Source: Rhodospirillales bacterium (GTDB lineage: Bacteria; Pseudomonadota; Alphaproteobacteria; Rhodospirillales; JAOUPW01). From it: a stretch of 5,257 nt of DNA. The stretch lies in assembly GCA_029879665.1 (NCBI GenBank), contig JAOUPW010000177.1, forward strand, positions 1-5,257, written 5' to 3'. A program made the translations under genes and the position numbers. This document shows, piece by piece, positions 1-5,257 of the stretch; the stretch's first letter is position 1, and each line of letters begins with the position of its first letter. The notes under the pieces are model-generated. The model was not told where the DNA came from. It saw only the letters and a program-made list of their open reading frames with translations, and ran no database searches.

Positions 1-1
1 C

Positions 2-1915
2 GAAGTGAAGATGACGGAAGGCACCGTTTGTCATCATCCCCTCCACGGCAAAGGGTATGAGTTTGAAGTGCCGGTTCTGCCCGCCGACTTCGTCGATGTG
101 GAAACCGGTACCGGCTTTGTCCATATCGCGCCCGGCCATGGCACCGATGACTGGGAACTGGGTGTTAAGAACGATCTTCCCATTCCTGAAACTGTGGGCG
201 ATGACGGGGTTTTCTACGATCATGTGCCGCTGTTCGCCGGCGTTCATGTTTTCAAGGCCGACAAGGAAGTGATCGATGCCTTGACCGGCGCCGGTAGTTT
301 GCTGGCGGCGGGCAGGATCAACCACAGCTATCCCCATTCCTGGCGGTCCAAGGCGCCGTTGATTTTTCGCAACACGCCGCAATGGTTTATTTCCATGGAA
401 AAGACGGGCCTCAGGGAAACCGCGCTCAAGGCCATCGACGACACCCGCTTCGTGCCGGAATCCGGCTACAATCGGCTCAGGGGAATGATTGAATCCCGGC
501 CCGATTGGTGCGTGTCGCGCCAACGCGCCTGGGGCGTTCCGATCACCGTCTTTGTCAACAAGGAAACCGGCGAACCGTTGCGGGACCGGAAGGTGCTTGA
601 GCGCATCGTCAACGCAGTTGAAGCCGAAGGCGCGGATGCCTGGTTCTCATCGGATGCGTCACGCTTCCTGGGCAATGAATACAACGCTGACGACTTTGAA
701 CAGGTTATGGATATTTTGGATGTGTGGTTCGATTCCGGATGCACACACAGCTTCGTGCTGGAAGCCCGCGAAGACCTGCAATGGCCGGCGTCTCTGTACC
801 TGGAAGGGTCCGATCAACACCGGGGCTGGTTTCATTCGTCGCTGCTGGAATCCTGCGGAACCCGCGGCCGCGCCCCGTATGATACGGTGTTGACCCACGG
901 TTTCGTCATGGCCGAGGACGGCCAGAAGATGTCCAAGTCTTTGGGCAACATCGTTTCGCCCCAGGATGTGGTCGACCAGCATGGCGCCGACATTCTCAGA
1001 TTATGGGTGGTGGGCTCAGATTATTCCGAAGATTTGCGCATCGGTCCTGAAATTCTGAAACAACACGCCGATATTTATCGCCGTCTGCGCAACACCCTTC
1101 GTTATCTGCTCAGCAATCTCAATGAATTCGAGGAAAGCGAACGTCTCGAATATTCCCAGATGCCGGAATTGGAACAATGGGTTCTAAACCGGATTTCGGA
1201 ACTGGACGGAAAAGTACGCCAAGCATGCGAGGATTTTGAATTTCATCCTTTATTCGTGGAACTGCACACTTTCTGCGCCATGGATTTGTCGGCCTTTTAT
1301 TTCGATATCCGCAAGGACAGCCTCTATTGCGATGCCAAGGATTCCGTCCGCCGCCGCGCCGCCCGCACGGTGCTGGATACCCTGTTCAATTGCCTCACCG
1401 CCTGGTTGGCGCCCTTCATTTGTTTTACGGCGGAAGAAACCTGGCGGGCGCGGCATCCCGGCGAAGATGAAAGCGTACATCTGCGACTGTTTCCGGACAT
1501 TCCCGTCGAATGGCGAAATGAGGAACTGTCCCAGCGTTGGGAGAAGGTGCGGGCGCTCCGGCGCGTCGTTACCGGCACCTTGGAAGTGGAGCGGGCCGAA
1601 AAACGAATCGGTTCCAGTCTCGCCGCCCATGTGGATGTGTATGCCGAAACGGCCTATCTTCAGGCCATGGAAGGGTTGGACCTGGCGGAAATCTTCATTA
1701 CTTCGAGCGCGGCCCTGAAAGACGGCGCCGCTCCCGGCGACGCCTTCAAACTCGACGAAGTTCCCGGCATCGCGGTTGTTTCCGGTTTGGCTTCGGGCGA
1801 AAAGTGCGAACGGTGTTGGAAGGTGCTGGACGACGTGGGACGCGATGCGGACCATCCCAGCATTTGCCCCCGCTGCGTCGAAACCGTTTCCACCCTAGCC
1901 GGGGCCGCTGCCTGA
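2..1915 (+). CDS. ileS: Isoleucyl-tRNA synthetase, C-terminal two-thirds (5' end outside window)
   Basis: Class I aminoacyl-tRNA synthetase that charges tRNA-Ile with isoleucine in the cytoplasm and edits misactivated valine. About 638 residues are visible; the family is usually about 930-950, so roughly 300 N-terminal residues, including the HIGH motif, lie left of the window. The GTG at 5 is internal and is not a start. Seen in order: the end of the CP1 editing domain with GTGFVHIAPGHGTDD (107-151), whose DD pair should hold the editing aspartate; WCVSRQRAWGVPI (506-544); DVWFDSG (719-739); YLEGSDQHRGWF (797-832); KMSKS (926-940), the ATP-binding loop; an alpha-helical anticodon-binding domain; and a C-terminal zinc knuckle with Cys codons at 1805, 1814, 1865 and 1874 (CxxC...CxxC). 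The zinc knuckle and overall similarity indicate the E. coli-like bacterial type rather than the eukaryote-like, mupirocin-resistant type. The frame is intact to TGA at 1913. lspA follows without a gap. Confidence 0.97.
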   Translation, partial: EVKMTEGTVCHHPLHGKGYEFEVPVLPADFVDVETGTGFVHIAPGHGTDDWELGVKNDLPIPETVGDDGVFYDHVPLFAGVHVFKADKEVIDALTGAGSLLAAGRINHSYPHSWRSKAPLIFRNTPQWFISMEKTGLRETALKAIDDTRFVPESGYNRLRGMIESRPDWCVSRQRAWGVPITVFVNKETGEPLRDRKVLERIVNAVEAEGADAWFSSDASRFLGNEYNADDFEQVMDILDVWFDSGCTHSFVLEAREDLQWPASLYLEGSDQHRGWFHSSLLESCGTRGRAPYDTVLTHGFVMAEDGQKMSKSLGNIVSPQDVVDQHGADILRLWVVGSDYSEDLRIGPEILKQHADIYRRLRNTLRYLLSNLNEFEESERLEYSQMPELEQWVLNRISELDGKVRQACEDFEFHPLFVELHTFCAMDLSAFYFDIRKDSLYCDAKDSVRRRAARTVLDTLFNCLTAWLAPFICFTAEETWRARHPGEDESVHLRLFPDIPVEWRNEELSQRWEKVRALRRVVTGTLEVERAEKRIGSSLAAHVDVYAETAYLQAMEGLDLAEIFITSSAALKDGAAPGDAFKLDEVPGIAVVSGLASGEKCERCWKVLDDVGRDADHPSICPRCVETVSTLAGAAA

Positions 1916-2470
1916 ATGCCTGATCAATTCAGTGGAAATCCGGCAAAGCCGGCGATGACGTTTTCATCCGGTCCCGGCCTGGGCCTGATCGCGGCGTTTC
2001 TGGTGCTCTTGATCGACCAGATCACCAAATGGTGGGTCATTTCCGTCATGACGCCGCCCCGGGAAATTGTGATCACTCCGTTCTTCAACCTGGTCATGGT
2101 CTGGAACCGGGGCATCAGTTTCGGCCTGTTTAACAACGGCGGCGCCAATGCCTGGTTCCTGAGCGCCGTTGCCTTGGCCATCGTCGTCTTTCTCGGCATC
2201 TGGCTGCTAAAGACCGGAGGCCGCCTTCTGCCGGGAGGCCTGGGGCTGGTGATCGGCGGTGCGCTGGGCAATGTAATCGACCGGGTCTTCCGCGAACCCC
2301 GCGCAGTGGCTGATTTTCTCGATTTTCACTGGACCGGCTACCACTGGCCCGCCTTTAATGTAGCGGATGCGGCCATTACGGTCGGGGCCGCTATTTTGGT
2401 GTATGACTCCTTGTTTATGGGCGCGGAAAAGCATAAAAATGGTTCCCTGGATCATGAAAAAAATGACTAA
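1916..2470 (+). CDS. lspA: Lipoprotein signal peptidase (signal peptidase II)
   Basis: Inner-membrane aspartyl peptidase that removes the signal peptide of diacylglyceryl-modified prolipoproteins just before the lipobox Cys. The 184-residue product has four predicted membrane segments (about 21-43, 75-97, 104-121 and 149-169). Family motifs are complete: LLIDQITK (Asp34), WNRGISFG (Asn64, Arg65), GGALGNVIDR (Asn119, Arg123), VADFLDFHW (Asp133) and FNVADAAI (Asp151). By alignment from memory with the Pseudomonas enzyme, Asp133 and Asp151 are the catalytic pair. The ATG directly abuts the ileS TGA, which suggests translational coupling; there is no good Shine-Dalgarno before it. An alternative ATG at 1955 would give 171 residues, nearer the usual 160-170, but it also lacks a well-placed ribosome binding site. 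The start is therefore less certain than the identity. The 3' end overlaps the following lipoprotein gene, whose product should be an LspA substrate. Confidence 0.96.
   Translation: MPDQFSGNPAKPAMTFSSGPGLGLIAAFLVLLIDQITKWWVISVMTPPREIVITPFFNLVMVWNRGISFGLFNNGGANAWFLSAVALAIVVFLGIWLLKTGGRLLPGGLGLVIGGALGNVIDRVFREPRAVADFLDFHWTGYHWPAFNVADAAITVGAAILVYDSLFMGAEKHKNGSLDHEKND
1940..1952 (+). repeat. Short hairpin in the 5' end of lspA
   Basis: CCGGC-AAA-GCCGG is a perfect 5-bp GC-only stem with a 3-base loop. It ends two bases before the alternative lspA ATG at 1955. It could slow or gate initiation there, or it may be a chance result of coding for Gly-Asn-Pro-Ala-Lys-Pro-Ala. No role is shown by the sequence. 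Confidence 0.3.
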
Positions 2471-3014
2471 GTCGAAACTGATAAAATTCCCAATTGGCAT
2501 TCTGCTTTTGGCCGGAGCGCTGGCGGGTTGCGAAAGCGTCAAATCCATCGTCGGGCAGAAAAAGACCGCCCCCGACGAATTCGCCGTATATTCGCGCGCG
2601 CCGTTGTCCCTGCCTCCCGATTACGGCCTCCGTCCACCGGCGCCCGGCACGATTCGACCGCAGGGGATGGATCCTCGTAGCCAGAGCCAGCAAACCCTTC
2701 TCGGAGGTCAAGCCGCCGCCGGCAACGTCCAGCCGGGAGAACAGGCCTTGCTTAGGCAGCTGGGCGCAGCCAGTGCGGACCCCAGCATCCGGAGCCTGAT
2801 CAATCAGGAGACGGCGGCGCTGGCCGATGAAAGCAGCAGCATCACGGACCGCCTCATGTTCTGGAATAAGCCGAATGAATTCGGCACCGTTGTTGATCCT
2901 GAGAAGGAATCCAAACGTATCCGTGAAAATCAGGCACTTGGCAAACCGATCACCGAAGGCGAAACGCCGATCATCACGCGCAAAAGCAAGGGAATCCTTG
3001 AGGGAATCTTTTAA
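2454..3014 (+). CDS. DUF3035-family lipoprotein, probable BamF-like subunit of the beta-barrel assembly machine
   Basis: Small secreted lipoprotein, 186 residues (161 after processing). The N-terminus has Lys residues, then a hydrophobic stretch and the lipobox LAGC with Cys26 as the lipidated residue. The residue after Cys is Glu, not the Asp that often retains E. coli lipoproteins in the inner membrane, so an outer-membrane location is inferred. The mature part starts with the motif I recall as the hallmark of DUF3035: PDEFAVYSRAPLSLPP followed by DYGLRPP (residues 40-62). The rest is low in hydrophobic residues, rich in Gln, Ala and Pro, and probably largely unstructured. DUF3035 proteins of Alphaproteobacteria have been named BamF, with an N-terminal stretch resembling BamC; that role is taken from the family, not shown here. 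The gene overlaps lspA by 17 bases. ATG 2454 gives the most typical signal peptide (MKKMTKSKL), but ATG 2439 has a better-placed purine-rich GGAAAA (2425-2430), and ATG 2463 is also possible. Confidence 0.85.
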   Translation: MKKMTKSKLIKFPIGILLLAGALAGCESVKSIVGQKKTAPDEFAVYSRAPLSLPPDYGLRPPAPGTIRPQGMDPRSQSQQTLLGGQAAAGNVQPGEQALLRQLGAASADPSIRSLINQETAALADESSSITDRLMFWNKPNEFGTVVDPEKESKRIRENQALGKPITEGETPIITRKSKGILEGIF

Positions 3015-3068
3015 GCCGCCGTCCGTGTTTTGACGCCGAGTGGGCATCATTTTCTTGATCGCAATTAA

Positions 3069-3081
3069 GTGAAGTGTTCAC
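3069..3081. repeat. Short dyad GTGAA-N3-TTCAC in the intergenic region
   Basis: A perfect inverted repeat with 5-bp arms (3069-3073 and 3077-3081) around a GTG centre. It lies in the gap before the M16 pair, upstream of the -10-like box. It could be a small operator half-site pair. It is too short to exclude chance and matches no regulator site that I recognise. Confidence 0.25.
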
Positions 3082-3108
3082 GGTCCTGTTCGCATTTACA
3101 ATGTCTTT

Positions 3109-3114
3109 TATGAT
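3109..3114 (+). promoter_or_regulatory. Possible -10 box of a promoter for the M16 peptidase pair
   Basis: TATGAT matches the sigma-70 type -10 consensus at five of six positions and sits in the AT-richer 202-base gap, about 100 bases before the M16 start. No good -35 hexamer is seen 16-18 bases upstream (the 17-base position reads CTGTTC). A promoter here would therefore be weak or need an activator. Transcription would begin at about 3120, within the tandem 11-bp repeats, giving a leader of about 95 bases. No convincing terminator separates this region from the upstream genes, so read-through from ileS-lspA is also possible. Confidence 0.3.
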
Positions 3115-3115
3115 A

Positions 3116-3148
3116 TTTTCCGATTTGGTTCCGATTCGGTTCCAATTC
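3116..3148 (+). repeat. Three tandem 11-bp units with core TTCCRATT, possible operator
   Basis: Units at 3116-3126 (TTTTCCGATTT), 3127-3137 (GGTTCCGATTC) and 3138-3148 (GGTTCCAATTC) follow each other without spacers. The last two differ at one base; the first differs from the middle one at three. The spacing of about one helical turn puts every core on the same face of the DNA. OmpR/PhoB-type response regulators are known to bind direct repeats with this period, so a regulatory site is a reasonable inference. The core does not match the classic Pho box. The array begins directly after the -10-like box and is outside any gene. Confidence 0.45.
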
Positions 3149-3193
3149 GAGTGTCCGTAACGTTTGCCTCTGATTTTTTTAAGGGCGGCTCTT

Positions 3194-3203
3194 ATTTGCA
3201 AAT
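3194..3203. repeat. Perfect 10-bp palindrome next to the M16 ribosome binding site
   Basis: ATTTGCAAAT is a perfect palindrome that ends one base before the GAGGA ribosome binding site of the first M16 gene. It could bind a dimeric protein, or it may be chance in AT-rich leader sequence. It is too short to form a useful RNA hairpin by itself. Confidence 0.25.
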
Positions 3204-3208
3204 GAGGA
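3204..3208 (+). promoter_or_regulatory. Ribosome binding site that fixes the first M16 start at 3217
   Basis: GAGGA lies eight bases before ATG 3217. The upstream in-frame candidates (GTG 3151 and ATG 3202) have no comparable site. Starting at 3217 also puts a normal signal peptide at the N-terminus, whereas the longer forms add unconserved-looking residues in front of it. Confidence 0.75.
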
Positions 3209-3216
3209 CTCCATTC

Positions 3217-4593
3217 ATGAAACTGGCGCACCGAAATAAGCTGCTTTCCATTCTGCTGGTCGCGATTATGGGGCTGCCGGCGGCGGTTCCGGCTTTGGCC
3301 GGGGTCTTCAACCCGGAAACGTTTACGCTTGCCAACGGAATGCAGGTCGTCGTGGTTCCCAATCACCGGGTGCCGGTGGTGACGCACATGGTTTGGTACA
3401 AGGTTGGCTCTGCTGATGAGGAAAGCGGCAAGTCAGGTATCGCGCATATATTCGAGCACCTGATGTTCAAGGGAACTAAAAAATACGGTCCGGGTATATT
3501 TTCCAAGGCGGTGGCGCGAAACGGCGGCCGTGAAAACGCGTTTACCTCGACAGATTATACGGCTTATTTTCAGACGATCGCGCTGGACCGGCTTGAAATG
3601 CTTATGAAGATGGAAGCCGACCGCATGACCAATCTGATTCTCAATCAGGAGCAGGTGGATTCGGAACGGCTTGTCGTTCTGGAAGAAAGGCGTTCGCGAA
3701 CCGATAACAATCCCGGCGCCATTCTAGGCGAAAATGTCCAGGCCGCCCTGTTCTTGAACCATCCCTATGGCCATCCGATCATCGGTTGGGAACATGAAAT
3801 CCGCGCCCTGAAGCTTGCCGATTTCAGATCCTTCTACAAGCGTTGGTACGTGCCCGCCAATGCCATCCTGGTGGTTGCCGGCGACATCACGGCGGAAAAG
3901 CTGAAACCTTTGGCGGAAAAATATTACGGCGCTATTCCTTCCCGCCCCGCCGTCACGCGTAAACATTCCCAGGAGCCTCCGCAAAAAGCGGCGCGCCGGG
4001 TTTTGCTGAAGGATCAGCGGGTCAAGGAGGCGTCCTGGAACCGGTCCTATCTGGCTCCCGGATATATCTCCGGCGATACCCGCCATGCTTACCCCTTGCA
4101 GGTTCTTTCGGAAATTCTCGGCGGCGGCGCAACATCCAGACTCTACCGGTCCTTGGTAGTTGAAAAAAAGCTGATGATTTCCGCCGGTGCATCTTACAGC
4201 GCCGACAATCTGGGGCCTTCCCAGTTCGCCTTTTATGCCAGCCCCCGACCCGAGGTTTCCCTGGAAAAATCGGAACAGCTTATGGATGAGGAAATCACCC
4301 GGCTTTTGAAATCCGGGGTGACGCACGAAGAGGTCGACCGGGCCATTATGCATCTTCAAAACGAAGCCATATATGCCCGCGATTCCCTGCGCGCGGGCGC
4401 CCGCGCCATGGGTTCTGCCTTGGCCATCGGCCGCACGGTCGAAGACGTGGAGGCATGGCCGGATCGGATCGGGAAGGTGACCGTGCAACAGGTCAACGAA
4501 GCCGCCAGGGCGGTCTTCAAGATTGAACAATCGGTTACCTCTCTGCTGATGCCTGAAAACGGAAACCCACAAAAGGCGGAGGTACAGCCATGA
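3217..4593 (+). CDS. Periplasmic M16 (pitrilysin/insulinase) family zinc peptidase, catalytic subunit
   Basis: 458-residue M16B-type metallopeptidase. An N-terminal signal peptide (Lys/Arg, then a hydrophobic stretch, likely cut after ALA at residue 28) sends it to the periplasm. The N-terminal M16 domain (about 34-180) carries the inverted zinc motif HIFEH (His77, Glu80, His81) and the third ligand Glu157 in ERLVVLEERRS, 76 residues after His81, the usual spacing. Around it are the well-conserved FKGTKKYGPG, NGGRENAFTSTDYTAYF and HPYGHPIIGW. The C-terminal M16 domain (about 190-380) includes the RWYVPANAILVVAGDI strand and the GGGATSRLYRSL segment. At about 460 residues this is one half of the roughly 900-residue M16A enzymes, so it should work as a dimer. 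The next gene overlaps its stop and encodes the likely partner. Family members degrade unfolded or short peptides; the substrate here is unknown. Starting at GTG 3151 would give 480 residues but is less likely. Confidence 0.94.
   Translation: MKLAHRNKLLSILLVAIMGLPAAVPALAGVFNPETFTLANGMQVVVVPNHRVPVVTHMVWYKVGSADEESGKSGIAHIFEHLMFKGTKKYGPGIFSKAVARNGGRENAFTSTDYTAYFQTIALDRLEMLMKMEADRMTNLILNQEQVDSERLVVLEERRSRTDNNPGAILGENVQAALFLNHPYGHPIIGWEHEIRALKLADFRSFYKRWYVPANAILVVAGDITAEKLKPLAEKYYGAIPSRPAVTRKHSQEPPQKAARRVLLKDQRVKEASWNRSYLAPGYISGDTRHAYPLQVLSEILGGGATSRLYRSLVVEKKLMISAGASYSADNLGPSQFAFYASPRPEVSLEKSEQLMDEEITRLLKSGVTHEEVDRAIMHLQNEAIYARDSLRAGARAMGSALAIGRTVEDVEAWPDRIGKVTVQQVNEAARAVFKIEQSVTSLLMPENGNPQKAEVQP
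4578..4582 (+). promoter_or_regulatory. Strong ribosome binding site of the second M16 gene
   Basis: GGAGG lies seven bases before ATG 4590, inside the last codons of the upstream gene. With the ATGA stop/start overlap it fixes this start and indicates coupled translation of the two M16 subunits in similar amounts. Confidence 0.85.
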
Positions 4594-5257
4594 CTTTCCT
4601 GCGTAAAATTATTTTCGTCGCGGGTGCGGTTCTTATGGTTTCGGCGCCGCTGTCGGCGGGCGCGGTCGAAGTGAAAAAGGTGACGTCGCCTAGCGGCATT
4701 ATGGCTCTGTTGGTCGAAGATCACCTCAATCCCATCATATCCGTCAGTTTTGCCTTTCGCGGCGGCGCCGCCCTGGACCCCGAAGGCAAGGAAGGCCTTG
4801 CCAGCATGGTCTCGGGCCTTCTCGATGAAGGCGCCGGCGGGCTCGACAGCCAAAGCTTTCAGAGGCGTCTGGAGGATCTGTCCATGACCCTCCGGTATGA
4901 CGCCGGACGCGATGCCTTCAGTGGCAGAATGAGAACCTTGAGTAAGCATCGGCACGAAGCCTTCGATCTGCTCCGCATGAGCCTGACCGCGCCGCATTTT
5001 GATGAACAGCCGGTCGCTCGTATCCGCAGCCAGATTCTGTCCGGCCTTCGGCGTAAAAGCGAAGATCCCGGCGATATCGCCCAGCGGACCCTGATCAAAA
5101 ATCTTTTTCCCGGCCACGTTTACGGTCGCCCAGTGGATGGAACTCTGGTCAGTGTCGCCGCCATCACCTCTCAAGATCTGAAGGAGTTTGTCAGTGAGAG
5201 GCTGTCCCGGGAAAATCTGGTCGTCGGGGTCGTGGGGGATATCGCGCCCGGGGAGTT
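4590..5257 (+). CDS. M16-family protein, non-catalytic partner subunit (3' end outside window)
   Basis: The first 222 residues are visible, and the frame stays open to the window edge; the whole protein is probably about 430-460 residues. The signal peptide (MTFLRKIIFVAGAVLMVSAP, likely cut after AGA at residue 25) is periplasmic. An M16 N-terminal domain is recognisable from VKKVTSPSGIMALLVED, ISVSFAFRGGAALDPEGKEG, HVYGRPVDGT and the strand NLVVGVVGDI. The zinc site is gone: where active enzymes have HxxEH, this has SMVSG (residues 72-76), and the region of the third Glu reads SGLRRKSEDP. It therefore cannot bind zinc in the usual way. M16B enzymes are known as heterodimers of one zinc-bearing and one degenerate subunit (mitochondrial processing peptidase; a Sphingomonas pair), where the second subunit supplies substrate-binding residues from its C-terminal half, which is not visible here. 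ATGA overlap with the upstream gene supports such pairing. Confidence 0.9.
   Translation, partial: MTFLRKIIFVAGAVLMVSAPLSAGAVEVKKVTSPSGIMALLVEDHLNPIISVSFAFRGGAALDPEGKEGLASMVSGLLDEGAGGLDSQSFQRRLEDLSMTLRYDAGRDAFSGRMRTLSKHRHEAFDLLRMSLTAPHFDEQPVARIRSQILSGLRRKSEDPGDIAQRTLIKNLFPGHVYGRPVDGTLVSVAAITSQDLKEFVSERLSRENLVVGVVGDIAPGE

Noticed and set aside
5..7. GTG at 5 as the start of ileS
   Set aside because: The reading frame is open to the window edge, and about 300 residues with the catalytic HIGH motif are missing upstream. This is an internal valine codon.
2987..3012. Possible terminator: CAAGG-GAAT-CCTTG followed by TCTTTT at the end of the lipoprotein gene
   Set aside because: The stem is only five base pairs, lies inside the coding sequence, and is separated from the short T run by seven bases. 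It is too weak to call.
1250..3050. Minus-strand open frames of about 200 codons at 1250-1855 and 2415-3050
   Set aside because: They are antisense to ileS and to the lipoprotein gene and show no family motifs. The second would run through the intergenic gap without any sign of a start site.
3174..3180. Run of seven T as a terminator
   Set aside because: No hairpin precedes it, and it lies in the leader of the M16 gene close to the ribosome binding site.
3151..3216. GTG 3151 as the start of the first M16 gene
   Set aside because: It has no ribosome binding site, would put 22 residues before a normal signal peptide, and directly follows the 11-bp array. ATG 3217 with GAGGA is better.
3724..5174. 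Two long open frames on the minus strand (3724-4572 and 4356-5174), 282 and 272 codons
   Set aside because: They lie opposite the M16 genes, which have clear family motifs, signal peptides and ribosome binding sites. Their translations show no recognisable domain and they overlap each other. They are by-products of codon bias.
1..5257. Mobile elements, CRISPR, tRNA or other RNA genes, signs of recent transfer
   Set aside because: No transposase, terminal inverted repeats, spaced repeat array or cloverleaf was seen. Coding style is uniform across the five genes.

Overview
The window holds five genes, all on the + strand, packed with only one real gap. From left to right they are: the 3' two-thirds of ileS (isoleucyl-tRNA synthetase); lspA (lipoprotein signal peptidase II); a small lipoprotein of the DUF3035 / BamF-like type; a complete zinc peptidase of family M16; and the first half of a second M16 protein, cut by the right edge. 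Base composition is moderately GC-rich. The DUF3035 lipoprotein is, as far as I know, characteristic of Alphaproteobacteria, and its place directly after lspA, followed by a pair of M16 genes, fits that class. Rhodospirillales-like is my best guess from gene order alone; I see no 16S or other direct marker.

Layout: ileS ends at 1915 and lspA starts on the next base (TGA/ATG abutting). The lipoprotein gene starts inside the 3' end of lspA, giving a short overlap. After it comes a 202-base AT-richer gap (3015-3216), which is the only place where a new promoter is likely. It contains a -10-like box, three tandem copies of an 11-bp unit, a short dyad and a palindrome next to the ribosome binding site of the first M16 gene. 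The two M16 genes overlap by four bases (ATGA), and the second has a strong GGAGG site, so they are almost certainly co-translated.

How the genes fit together: apart from ileS, everything concerns the cell envelope. LspA cleaves prolipoproteins in the inner membrane. The next gene encodes a prolipoprotein that would be its substrate, and this lipoprotein is probably an accessory subunit of the outer-membrane beta-barrel assembly machine. The two M16 proteins have signal peptides and probably form a periplasmic heterodimer, in which the first subunit carries the zinc site (HIFEH plus a downstream Glu) and the second has lost every zinc ligand.

I found no mobile element, CRISPR array, RNA gene or clearly new system. 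The window looks like vertically inherited core genome. The parts most worth a second look are the 11-bp tandem repeats before the peptidase pair and the pairing of a catalytic with a degenerate M16 subunit.
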